10,650 nucleotides of DNA from an uncultured Clostridia bacterium (GCA_937897215.1 CALCBQ010000040.1:1-10650); one strand, 5' to 3'. Numbered from the stretch's first letter, positions 1 through 6,411 are shown. Made by a program: numbers and translations. The notes: generated from the letters alone by a model not told the origin.

Positions 1-955
1 GGTCTGAAACATCTTTATCAGCTTTAACTGTTGCATTAAGGTCGCGATAGTTTGCCTGCATATATTCAGGTTGTGTAATTGTGTCATAAGAATAAACGAA
101 TGTAGGAACATCGTTAAATTCGTGAGCGTGTGCTTCACACCATGCTTTTGCACCACGAAGACCTGCTTCTTCAGAGCCTGTGAGAACTACACCAATTTCT
201 GTGTTTTCAAGTTCAATTCCTTCATCTTTAAGAGCTTTAAGAATTGCAATACCTATATAGCAACCTGAAAGGTTGTCGTTGGCACCGTCAACAACTCTCT
301 TTTTGTTCCACATAAAGTAAAGACCGAACCAGAAAGGAACGAAAACAAGACCAATAAGACCAAGTTTTGTAGCAATTGCAGCGTCAACACCTGCAAGTTT
401 TGCAATTGAAATGCCAACCATATAGAGTGCACCGATAATGCAAACTGACATATGAATATCAAAGCCAAGGTATGTAAACTTGTATTTGAATGGCCATTCC
501 CATGTTGCATCAGGATGTCCGTTGAAGATAATTCTACGCTTAACTGCGCCTGTTGGTTTTTTGAAACCAGCAGCATTATGTCCTGTTAATTCTTTGAAGC
601 ACTTATCAAGTGTTTTCTTGTAAAGACCGAATTGTAATACACAAAGAGTAAGACCAATTACAATAAATGCGATTGAAAGTGCCGGTGCAAAGAAATAAGA
701 TGCGAATGCTAAGAAGCAGCAAGTGATTGTAAAGTAAATCCAGCCATAGAATGAATCAGGATTTTCTTTGAACTCGTCAACATAAACTTCGTCGCAACCC
801 AATTCTTTCAACTGGTCTGCCATATATTCACAAGCCTGTTGTTCGCCATAAGTACCTGGTGCTCTTTTTTCGAACTTTGTGCAGATATGAGTGATTTCAT
901 CAATCATAAACTGAGCAGCTTCGTTCTTTTTGTCAATAATCTTTCTTAAATCCAT
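1..955 (-). CDS. Membrane-embedded M28-family metallopeptidase, partial (C-terminus beyond left edge)
   Basis: An open frame of 318 codons starts at 955 and runs off the window without a stop. The start is set by GGGGAG seven bases upstream (963-968). The protein looks like a zinc aminopeptidase of family M28. The N-terminal part has RAPGTYGE (31-38), typical of the domain before the first ligand. Likely metal ligands are H147 (NGHPDA), D227 (GANDNLSG), the E262-E263 pair (TGSEEAG) and D291 (YSYDT). The final histidine would lie beyond the edge. Unlike secreted M28 enzymes it has no signal peptide. It carries two hydrophobic pairs, about 72-110 and 162-215, so it is probably polytopic. The second pair lies between H147 and D227, which are normally about a dozen residues apart. 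A peptidase role is inferred from the motifs; the substrate is unknown. It has its own promoter and is separated from the sigma gene by a terminator. Confidence 0.85.
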   Translation of the reverse strand, partial: MDLRKIIDKKNEAAQFMIDEITHICTKFEKRAPGTYGEQQACEYMADQLKELGCDEVYVDEFKENPDSFYGWIYFTITCCFLAFASYFFAPALSIAFIVIGLTLCVLQFGLYKKTLDKCFKELTGHNAAGFKKPTGAVKRRIIFNGHPDATWEWPFKYKFTYLGFDIHMSVCIIGALYMVGISIAKLAGVDAAIATKLGLIGLVFVPFWFGLYFMWNKKRVVDGANDNLSGCYIGIAILKALKDEGIELENTEIGVVLTGSEEAGLRGAKAWCEAHAHEFNDVPTFVYSYDTITQPEYMQANYRDLNATVKADKDVSD

Positions 956-988
956 AAAAAGACTCCCCTTTTCAAATTTATAACAAAT

Positions 989-1017
989 ATTTTACCATAT
1001 AATACTAATAAATGCAA
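989..1017 (-). promoter_or_regulatory. Promoter of the M28 peptidase gene
   Basis: On the minus strand, TTGCAT (1012-1017) and TAAAAT (989-994) are separated by exactly 17 bases, and a TG one base before the -10 makes it an extended -10 element. The -35 is weak (3 of 6). It lies just after the sigma-gene terminator and about 35 bases before the start codon. Assigned by inspection only. Confidence 0.5.
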
Positions 1018-1018
1018 T

Positions 1019-1045
1019 AAAAACTCTGCTGATTACAGAGTTTTT
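1019..1045 (-). terminator. Rho-independent terminator of the sigma factor gene
   Basis: Arms AAAAACTCTG (1019-1028) and CAGAGTTTTT (1036-1045) pair perfectly over 10 bp around a 7-base loop. Read leftward, the stem ends in a run of U. It lies 35 bases after the sigma-gene stop. Because the flanks are A/T-rich on both sides it could work in both directions, but only the leftward gene needs it. Confidence 0.75.
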
Positions 1046-1079
1046 ATATAAACTTATTTAGATAGACAAGGAATCGCCA

Positions 1080-1622
1080 CTAATTCTTTTCAGCTTCCTC
1101 CACATATTTTCGAACAAAGTTCATTCCTTGCAAACATTTTTGTCTTACATATGTATGTGAGATGCCTGTTTTCTTTGCGATTTCTTCTCCCGTTAATTCG
1201 AAGTAATATTTTAAATAGAAAACATACCTATATGACTCAGGCATTGCATCAACTGCTTGTTTAACCAAAAGTTCGTTGCAAACATCAAACTCATCAACTG
1301 ATATATTGTAAAATTCTGAAAGGTCAGCATCAACAATATGTTCAATATGTTTTTTCTCTTTACGATACATATCAATCGCCACACATTTTGAAATTACACG
1401 GACGTAGTTCTTAAAATGTTTATCATCAAAATCCTGATTAATGTTATGAAAATCCTTTGCGAATTTAATCATTATTTCTTGCGCACAATCTTCAGCCGCT
1501 TCTCTTGTTTTCAAGTGGTCTTTTGCGATTAAATAAATCAAATTATAAAACTTGTTGTAAAATTCCTCAAAGCGCGGTGTGTCTTCTTGGTTTTGAAGTA
1601 AAGCAAAATACATAAAAAGCAT
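1080..1622 (-). CDS. ECF-type sigma-70 family RNA polymerase sigma factor
   Basis: This is a 180-residue protein of the usual ECF sigma layout: region 2 at about 17-92, a short linker, and region 4 at about 122-173. Region 2 includes AEDCAQEIMIKF (43-54), the core-binding and -10-recognition helix, and YVRVISKCVAIDMYRKEKK (73-91). Region 4 has a helix-turn-helix TGEEIAKKTGISHTYVRQK (144-162) that would read -35 elements. The start at 1622 is preferred because AGGAG (1633-1637) lies 10 bases upstream, while the next ATG three codons in would be 19 bases away. The gene has its own promoter and terminator, so it seems monocistronic. No anti-sigma gene is adjacent, which is unusual since many ECF factors are encoded next to their inhibitor. 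Its target promoters cannot be determined here. The family call is firm; the stimulus is unknown. Confidence 0.92.
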   Translation of the reverse strand: MLFMYFALLQNQEDTPRFEEFYNKFYNLIYLIAKDHLKTREAAEDCAQEIMIKFAKDFHNINQDFDDKHFKNYVRVISKCVAIDMYRKEKKHIEHIVDADLSEFYNISVDEFDVCNELLVKQAVDAMPESYRYVFYLKYYFELTGEEIAKKTGISHTYVRQKCLQGMNFVRKYVEEAEKN

Positions 1623-1647
1623 AATAATTCAACTCCTATTTTTACAA

Positions 1648-1676
1648 ATTATACCTTATTTCGACAAATAAAGCAA
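1648..1676 (-). promoter_or_regulatory. Promoter of the ECF sigma gene
   Basis: On the minus strand, TTGCTT (1671-1676) and a perfect TATAAT (1648-1653) are separated by 17 bases. The -10 ends 25 bases before the start codon, so the leader is short. The pattern looks like a housekeeping sigma-A promoter rather than an obvious autoregulated ECF promoter. Confidence 0.65.
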
Positions 1677-1693
1677 GATATGGGCAAAAAATT

Positions 1694-1727
1694 AAACAAG
1701 ACGAGGTGGTTAAACCTCATCCTGTTT
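1694..1727 (-). terminator. Rho-independent terminator for the DUF2812-like gene
   Basis: The arms at 1694-1707 and 1714-1727 form a 14-bp stem with a 6-base loop. As minus-strand RNA, every position pairs, two of them as G-U. As plus-strand RNA the same two positions would be A-C mismatches, so the hairpin belongs to leftward transcription. The stem is followed on that strand by AATTTTTT (1686-1693). Confidence 0.75.
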
Positions 1728-1762
1728 TGTTGAATTATTAAGTTTTAGTTGTTGGATTCATC

Positions 1763-1803
1763 GGACACAGAAGAACCGTCCCCTTGTGTTTTTCTTGTGT
1801 TCC
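1763..1803. repeat. GTCCCC-type palindromic repeat, copy 1
   Basis: This copy holds the core AACCGTCCCCTTGTGTTTTT (1774-1793). ACACA (1765-1769) can pair with TGTGT (1785-1789), or GGACACA can pair with TGTGTTCC (1796-1803) with one bulged base. A perfect 21-bp inverted copy of 1771-1791 lies at 2462-2482, across the DUF2812-like gene. It resembles REP-like elements moved by REP-associated tyrosine transposases, but no such transposase is in the window. Confidence 0.7.
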
Positions 1804-1841
1804 GTTTGTTATACCCTTTTTTCACAGGTTAACTCTTAGGT

Positions 1842-1897
1842 TTTCACGCTAACCGTCCCCTTGTGTTTTTGGTGGACTTTCACGCTAACCGTCCCCT
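1842..1897. repeat. Two tandem partial copies of the GTCCCC-type repeat
   Basis: The 20-mer TTTCACGCTAACCGTCCCCT occurs exactly at 1842-1861 and 1878-1897. The first copy continues into AACCGTCCCCTTGTGTTTTT (1851-1870), identical to 1774-1793. The second diverges after CCCCT and contains the stop codon of the DUF2812-like gene (CTA, 1885-1887 on the plus strand). Confidence 0.75.
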
Positions 1898-2430
1898 GAT
1901 TGACTTTCTCTTTCTTTGCACTTATTTCGTTGTTTGCAATATCCGTAAAAATAATATGCAGCAAAAATAGTACAAACAACTACAAAAGACAACAAAATTA
2001 ACTGCGAAATCAGTTCAGTTGGTGTAGCCATCGTATTAGATAGTAAGAATAGAAAAATGAGCAAAAGACATAATGATGTAATCATTTTTTCCAATAGAAT
2101 CCTTTTTATATAATCCATTCTTACATCATATAACAACGAAAGCTTATTCTTATCTCCTTTTACCCTATACATAGTATAATAAGATAATTTACCGTTAATT
2201 TTATGTGCACTATGTTCTGATTCTAAAGCATAATCACAATTTATCATACTTGGTCCTCTAAATGACTTGTACGATAAAAAATAGTTCATTTCTTTTGCTT
2301 GTGATTTTTTAAATTCAAACCAATAAGAATATTTGATATCAGTTATTCGATAACCTTTTTTTTCCATCTGTTCAAGTTGTCGCTCAAGTTTTTCGATTTC
2401 CCATAGTGAAAAATATATAAATTTTCTCAT
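1885..2430 (-). CDS. DUF2812-like membrane protein
   Basis: A 181-residue protein beginning MRKFIYFSLWEIEKLERQLE. The first ~60 residues, with a helix around WEIEKLERQLEQMEKKGYR and then alternating aromatic strands (YSYWFEF, MNYFLSYKSFRG), resemble the DUF2812 domain, whose function is unknown. Two hydrophobic segments follow (about 113-133 and 140-163), then a short basic tail. The frame is open for 22 codons further upstream, but that part is read from the palindromic repeat. M1 at 2430 matches the domain start, although only a weak GGG is seen before it. The last residues (QSGDG) and the stop are also read from repeat sequence, so the native C-terminus may have been altered by the repeat. 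DUF2812 genes often sit beside PadR regulators, but none is present here. The family call is moderate and no function is proposed. Confidence 0.7.
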   Translation of the reverse strand: MRKFIYFSLWEIEKLERQLEQMEKKGYRITDIKYSYWFEFKKSQAKEMNYFLSYKSFRGPSMINCDYALESEHSAHKINGKLSYYTMYRVKGDKNKLSLLYDVRMDYIKRILLEKMITSLCLLLIFLFLLSNTMATPTELISQLILLSFVVVCTIFAAYYFYGYCKQRNKCKERESQSGDG

Positions 2431-2461
2431 AATGATTACCCAAATACTCGTTTGAAACATG

Positions 2462-2494
2462 AAACACAAGGGGACGGTTCTTTTGTGTCGTCCC
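2462..2494. repeat. GTCCCC-type palindromic repeat, inverted copy
   Basis: It holds the reverse complement of the copy-1 core, identical over 21 bp (2462-2482 against 1771-1791). Two interleaved inverted repeats are visible: ACACAA (2464-2469) with TTGTGT (2483-2488), and GGGACG (2471-2476) with CGTCCC (2489-2494). They could form alternative hairpins or a pseudoknot. It lies in the predicted 5' leader of the DUF2812-like gene. Confidence 0.7.
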
Positions 2495-2523
2495 AATGTG
2501 ATTTTTTCACTGACCTCAAGTTA

Positions 2524-2552
2524 AATATATCACTATTTTTGTAAAAAGTCAA
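2524..2552 (-). promoter_or_regulatory. Promoter of the DUF2812-like gene
   Basis: On the minus strand, TTGACT (2547-2552; 5 of 6) and TATATT (2524-2529; 5 of 6) are separated by 17 bases. Transcription would begin near 2517, giving a leader of about 87 bases that contains the palindromic repeat. The promoter itself lies outside the repeat pair. Confidence 0.65.
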
Positions 2553-2559
2553 CAAAAAC

Positions 2560-2610
2560 AATGGCAACTCCCTCAGTCAACTTCGTTGCCAACTCCTCCG
2601 ATTGTCCATT
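2560..2610. repeat. Small imperfect palindromic element with CTCCCTCAGTCA motif
   Basis: An outer pair AATGG (2560-2564)/CCATT (2606-2610) encloses TGGCAAC (2562-2568)/GTTGCCA (2585-2591). CAAC-TTC-GTTG (2578-2588) is an alternative inner hairpin. CAACTCC occurs twice. The CTCCCTCAGTCA...CTTCG pattern recalls abundant intergenic repeats in gut Firmicutes. That link is from memory and no second copy is in the window. Confidence 0.45.
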
Positions 2611-2636
2611 ATTATTTCGCTCCCATTATCTGCTCG

Positions 2637-2665
2637 TTGCACCAAAACTACTTATATGATATAAT
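2637..2665 (+). promoter_or_regulatory. Promoter of the TPR-DUF4037 operon
   Basis: TTGCAC (2637-2642) and a perfect TATAAT (2660-2665) have a 17-base spacer. The start codon is 28 bases after the -10. The ribosome binding site GGAGG (2684-2688) ends five bases before the ATG. Confidence 0.6.
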
Positions 2666-2693
2666 ATTTTTATACTAAACTTCGGAGGTCAAT

Positions 2694-3446
2694 ATGGCGA
2701 ATTTTATTTCTACAGAGCGTGTGCTCACGAAATTAGATGAACTTTTAAGCAGAAATGATTATACATCTGCAGAAAGACACATTTTATATTGGCTCAATGA
2801 AGCAGACAGTGCTAATGACAAGCGTTGTAAACTTCTTCTTACAAACGAACTTGCAGGACTTTATCGCAAACTTTCAAGAGAGGAGGATGCATTGATTACT
2901 GTGCAGAATGCTCTTGAATTAGTTAGATATATGGGCATTGAAAACAACATTGGTGCAGGTACAACTTATATTAACTGTGCGACGGTATTAAAGGCATTTG
3001 GCAGAGCAGAAGACTCTATGCCTTTATTCGAGAAAGCACTTAATGTATATAAAGAAAAACTTGAAAGTAACGACAAACGCTTTGGTGGACTTTATAACAA
3101 TATGGCTTTGTCTTTAGTTGATTTGAAACGCTTTGATGATGCCTATAAATTGTATGAAAAAGCAATTTCTGTTATGGAAAAGCACGATGATGGTATGCTT
3201 GAAGTTGCTATTACTTATCTTAACATTGCAAGTGTAAAAGAAGCAGAATTGGGACTTGAAGATAGCGAAAAAATCATAGAAGAATATCTTTATAAAGCAA
3301 TGAAACTTTTAGATGAATACGAAAACAGAGATGGATATTACGCCTTTGTGTGCGAGAAATGTGCATCAGTTTTTGGGTATTACGGATTTTTTGCATATCA
3401 AAATGATTTGACTGAAAGAGCGAGGGAAATTTATGAAAGGTCTTGA
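2694..3446 (+). CDS. Tetratricopeptide repeat protein
   Basis: A 250-residue, soluble, all-helical protein without signal peptide or membrane segment, so probably cytoplasmic. Four TPR-like helix pairs are visible at about 47-78, 90-123, 131-164 and 170-205. The third is the clearest: LYNNMALSLVDLKRFDDAYKL (133-153) shows the spaced Leu/Ala/Tyr pattern. TPR arrays form protein-binding surfaces, so a scaffold or sensing role is likely but the partner is not encoded in the motif. The start is supported by GGAGG at 2684-2688. The last 14 bases overlap the next gene, whose product is the obvious candidate partner; this is inferred from gene order only. No extra domain is recognised. Confidence 0.88.
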   Translation: MANFISTERVLTKLDELLSRNDYTSAERHILYWLNEADSANDKRCKLLLTNELAGLYRKLSREEDALITVQNALELVRYMGIENNIGAGTTYINCATVLKAFGRAEDSMPLFEKALNVYKEKLESNDKRFGGLYNNMALSLVDLKRFDDAYKLYEKAISVMEKHDDGMLEVAITYLNIASVKEAELGLEDSEKIIEEYLYKAMKLLDEYENRDGYYAFVCEKCASVFGYYGFFAYQNDLTERAREIYERS

Positions 3447-4368
3447 ACTTGCTGAAAAATTTTATAAAGAATATGGCGAGAAAATGATTGACGAAAATTT
3501 TTCTCACATAAAGCAATATCTTGCAATCGGTCTTGCAGGTAGTGGGTCAGAGTGTTTGGGCTTTGATGATAATATTTCCCAGGACCACGATTTTGAAGCG
3601 GGATTCTGCATATTTATTCCTGATGAAATATCAGAAAAAGACGAATTTTTGCTTGAGCGTGCATACTCAAAGCTCCCAAGTGAATTTATGGGTTATGAAA
3701 GAAGTAAACTTAATCCTGTTGGTGGAAATCGTCATGGAGTTATAAGAATAAGCAAGTTTTTCAAAGATAAAGTCGGCGACGAAAAAGGAAACATCACAAC
3801 TGATGGATGGTTTTACATTTCAGAGCAGTTTCTTCTTGAAGCCACAAACGGAAAAATATTCTGTGATAATTTTGGACTTATAACAGGCATTCGCAACAAA
3901 TTATCATATCTCCCTGAAGATATACGCCTTAAAAAGTTAGCAGGAAATATTTTTGTTATAGCACAATCAGGTCAATACAACTACAAAAGGTGTATTGACA
4001 GACAAGAAACTGGTGCAGCACAATTGGCAATAGGCGAATTTGTGAATGCAACTTTGAAAGTAATTTTCCTATTGAACAAAAAATATATGCCATACTACAA
4101 ATGGTCATTCCGTGCATTAAAGGACCTTGAACTCTTATCAGAATTACACGACACACTTGAATACCTGATTTCAAGTGAAAATACAGAAAAAGAGTCAAGA
4201 TTGAAAATTGAAGTAATTGAAAATATTGCTTCTTTAGTGATAAAAGAACTTGAAAATCAAAGTTTGACTCGTGCATCTTCAAACAATCTTGTAAATCACG
4301 CTTATTCTGTAAATGATAGAATCAAGGATGCAAAAATACGAAACTTAAACGTAATGTATGCGGTATAA
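3433..4368 (+). CDS. DUF4037-type nucleotidyltransferase-fold protein
   Basis: A 311-residue protein. The segment GSGSECLGFDDNIS (36-49) followed by QDHDFEAGF (50-58) matches the signature of DUF4037 and related nucleotidyltransferase-fold proteins: a Gly-Ser motif and then acidic residues. D51 and D53 are the likely metal-binding pair; D45 and D46 are additional candidates. The remaining ~250 residues are mostly helical, including a basic and aromatic stretch (GQYNYKRCIDRQETGAAQLA). No membrane segment is seen. The family is thought to transfer nucleotides by analogy with kanamycin nucleotidyltransferase, but its substrate is not established. AGGGA (3422-3426) lies six bases before the ATG inside the TPR gene, and the 14-nt overlap suggests translational coupling. 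A strong terminator follows. The fold call is good; the activity is inferred. Confidence 0.8.
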   Translation: MKGLELAEKFYKEYGEKMIDENFSHIKQYLAIGLAGSGSECLGFDDNISQDHDFEAGFCIFIPDEISEKDEFLLERAYSKLPSEFMGYERSKLNPVGGNRHGVIRISKFFKDKVGDEKGNITTDGWFYISEQFLLEATNGKIFCDNFGLITGIRNKLSYLPEDIRLKKLAGNIFVIAQSGQYNYKRCIDRQETGAAQLAIGEFVNATLKVIFLLNKKYMPYYKWSFRALKDLELLSELHDTLEYLISSENTEKESRLKIEVIENIASLVIKELENQSLTRASSNNLVNHAYSVNDRIKDAKIRNLNVMYAV

Positions 4369-4377
4369 AGCAAAGAT

Positions 4378-4410
4378 GACGGTAAAGATTTATCTTTACC
4401 GTCTTTTTTA
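4378..4410 (+). terminator. Rho-independent terminator of the TPR-DUF4037 operon
   Basis: GACGGTAAAG (4378-4387) and CTTTACCGTC (4394-4403) form a perfect 10-bp stem with a 6-base loop, followed directly by a T run. It begins 9 bases after the DUF4037 stop codon. Confidence 0.9.
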
Positions 4411-4412
4411 TA

Positions 4413-4441
4413 TTGTTTTTTTGAGGGATTTATGGTATTAT
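4413..4441 (+). promoter_or_regulatory. Probable promoter of the phosphatase-propeller operon
   Basis: TTGTTT (4413-4418) and TATTAT (4436-4441; 5 of 6) are 17 bases apart, directly after the preceding terminator. The -35 is weak and lies in T-rich DNA, so confidence is moderate. Confidence 0.45.
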
Positions 4442-4466
4442 TTGGTTATAAAAAGGAGTTGGGTTT

Positions 4467-5456
4467 ATGAAAAAGAAAATTATAATTATTGCACTAGCGA
4501 TTATTCTAGTTGGTGGAATTATTGCATCTGCTATTTTAATTCCAAAACTTGAATATGCAAAAGATTCAAATGATACTGAAGAATTATACAGACAATACAT
4601 TGATTTAGTAGGTTATGAAAATACTATTGAAACTGCTATTCCACAAACTGAACTTTACAACATTGTGAAAAAACACTTTGACTCCCCTCTTGCTGACGGC
4701 AAGACAGAGAAAAAAGCAATTATTATTGGTTACGACGGTTGCCGTGCAGATGTACTTGTGGCAATGAATGACGAAAATAGTGCGATTTCTTTTATGCTTA
4801 ACGATGGCGCATCAATAAACCTTGCATATTGTGGTGGTGTGAACTACCCTGCCCCTAACACTCAAGACACATCAACTGCGCCAGGCTGGTGTTCAATTCT
4901 TACAGGTGTATGGGCAAGTGAGCACGGTATTACTGCAAATGGTATTACAAAATCACTTGACCACAAAACACTTCTTACAACTCTTGTTGAAGACGATATT
5001 ATAGATAGTTCTACTTTTATTACAAAATGGAAAGGTCATTTTGACAGAAAAAATGCTACATATAACGATGAAAAAGCATACTGCGAAGAAAATAATCTTA
5101 ATGTATCATTTAACAGATGCAAAGATGACGTTGCATCTCACGAATACACATTAAATGAAGTTAAAAAGAGTGATTGTGCAGATTTCATTTTTGTAATTTA
5201 TGAACCAACTGACTCAACAGGTCATAATTACGGTTTTACAATTAACAATCCGAGATACAGAGTGGCATTCCAGACTGCTGACCAATATGGATTTGAGACT
5301 CTTGAGGCAATCAAGCAAAGAGAAACTTATGAAACTGAAGATTGGCTTATTATTATAACATCTGACCACGGTGGAATAGGCACAGACCACGGTGGTGCAA
5401 GTATTCAGGAAAGAATGACATTTATTGTTGCAAACAAGGAAATTGACTATGAATAA
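4467..5456 (+). CDS. Membrane-anchored alkaline-phosphatase-superfamily hydrolase (phosphodiesterase/NPP-like)
   Basis: A 329-residue protein. Residues 1-26 are a lysine-rich start plus one hydrophobic helix with no lipobox, so it is probably an N-terminal anchor with the enzyme outside the cell. All metal and nucleophile positions of the type I phosphodiesterase/nucleotide pyrophosphatase fold can be placed: D90 (IIIGYDG), T137 (DTSTAPGW) as nucleophile, D249 and H253 (TDSTGHNYG), D300-H301 (TSDHGG) and H308 (TDHGG). It should therefore be an active metal-dependent phospho- or sulfo-ester hydrolase; the substrate is unknown. AAGGAG (4453-4458) lies eight bases before the ATG. The 3' end overlaps the propeller gene by 8 nt, so the two are likely coupled and may act on the same glycan or phospholipid. 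That last point is inference. Confidence 0.87.
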   Translation: MKKKIIIIALAIILVGGIIASAILIPKLEYAKDSNDTEELYRQYIDLVGYENTIETAIPQTELYNIVKKHFDSPLADGKTEKKAIIIGYDGCRADVLVAMNDENSAISFMLNDGASINLAYCGGVNYPAPNTQDTSTAPGWCSILTGVWASEHGITANGITKSLDHKTLLTTLVEDDIIDSSTFITKWKGHFDRKNATYNDEKAYCEENNLNVSFNRCKDDVASHEYTLNEVKKSDCADFIFVIYEPTDSTGHNYGFTINNPRYRVAFQTADQYGFETLEAIKQRETYETEDWLIIITSDHGGIGTDHGGASIQERMTFIVANKEIDYE

Positions 5457-6405
5457 TCTTATGTTTGAACAATTTAACAATGCTGACTTTACACTTTTTG
5501 AGGGCAATCCTATACTTAAAAATCCTTTAAATAGCTTTGTTATTGCAGACCCAAGCGTTTTGACTCCAGATGTATCTCACGACGGCAAATGGCACTTATT
5601 CTGCCACACATTTTTTGGCGTTTACAGATACGAGAGTGTTGACGGAATAAACTTTAATAACAAAGGCAAAATCGTTAACCGTGCTATGCGACCAAATATC
5701 AATTACATCGACGGTAAATACTACTTGTTTTTTGAGCGTACAAGACCTGTGATTTTTAATCTTTTAAGTCTTGTAGGTGCAAACTGGAAATCAGAAATTT
5801 ACTGTGTTGAGTCCACTAATCTTGAAGAATGGTCAAAGCCATATTTGGTTGTTGGCAAGACTCGTGATTATGAAGAATACAAGAATGGTTTTGCAATTTC
5901 AAATCCGTTTTTGATAAATATTGATGGCAAATATCGTATGTATTATTCTTGTGGGCAGACTTTCATTGAAGATTGTGGTTTTTGTGAGCCGACACACATT
6001 AGTTTTGCAGAAAGCGATAGCATTACAAACGGCTATGTATCAAGGGAAAAACCTATTATTAATCCTGATAAAAATATTGAATATCTCAATCTTTGTTCAG
6101 GTTGCTTAAAGGTGTATAAACTTAAAGATTGCTACATAGGTTTACAAAATGGATTGTTTGAAAAAGACGGTAAAAGTCATTCGGCAATTATGTTGTTAAA
6201 GTCAGATGATGGTGTTAATTTTGAGTTTGTAAAACCGTTTTTAGTACCACAAATCCAAGGCGAAAGCCATTGGATGGCACAATATGTTTATGCTTGTTGC
6301 CTTACATATCACGAGAACAAATTAAGACTTTATTTTAATGCGAGAAATGTTTCAAATAATTTAACAGGCAGAGAATGTATTGGGATATTTGAAGCAAATA
6401 TATAA
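5449..6405 (+). CDS. Five-bladed beta-propeller glycosidase-like protein (GH43/GH32/GH130-like fold)
   Basis: A 318-residue protein built of repeated Asp-Gly-Lys-aromatic strands typical of five-bladed propeller glycosidases: HDGKWHLF (44-51), IDGKYYLFFERT (87-98), IDGKYRMYYS (158-167), LKDCYIGLQNG (225-235) and ENKLRLYFNARN (289-300), alternating with substrate-type strands such as VESTNLEEW. ADPSV (33-37) resembles the early catalytic Asp motif of GH43. The catalytic acid cannot be assigned with confidence, so it might be a hydrolase, a phosphorylase or a non-catalytic relative. No signal peptide is seen, which suggests a cytoplasmic protein, unlike its anchored neighbour. The start at 5449 is chosen because AAGGA (5436-5440) lies eight bases upstream and the reading frame overlaps the previous stop (ATGAATAA). 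An upstream in-frame ATG at 5425 lacks this support. A terminator follows. Confidence 0.75.
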   Translation: MNNLMFEQFNNADFTLFEGNPILKNPLNSFVIADPSVLTPDVSHDGKWHLFCHTFFGVYRYESVDGINFNNKGKIVNRAMRPNINYIDGKYYLFFERTRPVIFNLLSLVGANWKSEIYCVESTNLEEWSKPYLVVGKTRDYEEYKNGFAISNPFLINIDGKYRMYYSCGQTFIEDCGFCEPTHISFAESDSITNGYVSREKPIINPDKNIEYLNLCSGCLKVYKLKDCYIGLQNGLFEKDGKSHSAIMLLKSDDGVNFEFVKPFLVPQIQGESHWMAQYVYACCLTYHENKLRLYFNARNVSNNLTGRECIGIFEANI

Positions 6406-6411
6406 AAAGTT

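Noticed and set aside
253..576. A 107-codon minus-strand frame inside the M28 peptidase region
   Set aside because: It is in a different frame of the same strand. The M28 frame carries the recognisable peptidase motifs and the ribosome binding site.
1763..1897. A CRISPR array from the repeated GTCCCC units
   Set aside because: The spacing is irregular, the copies are partial, there are only three on one side, and no cas gene is present. They fit palindromic intergenic repeats better.
2431..2496. A 22-codon N-terminal extension of the DUF2812-like protein starting at 2496
   Set aside because: These codons are read from the palindromic repeat, the domain begins naturally at MRKFIYF (2430), and no good ribosome binding site precedes 2496.
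2436..2510. A 24-codon GTG-initiated frame on the minus strand in the leader of the DUF2812-like gene
   Set aside because: GAGG is only three bases from the GTG and most of the peptide is repeat sequence, so it is more likely an artefact than a leader peptide.
5425..5448. An eight-codon extension of the propeller protein from the ATG at 5425
   Set aside because: The internal ATG at 5449 has AAGGA eight bases upstream and gives the usual short overlap with the preceding stop.
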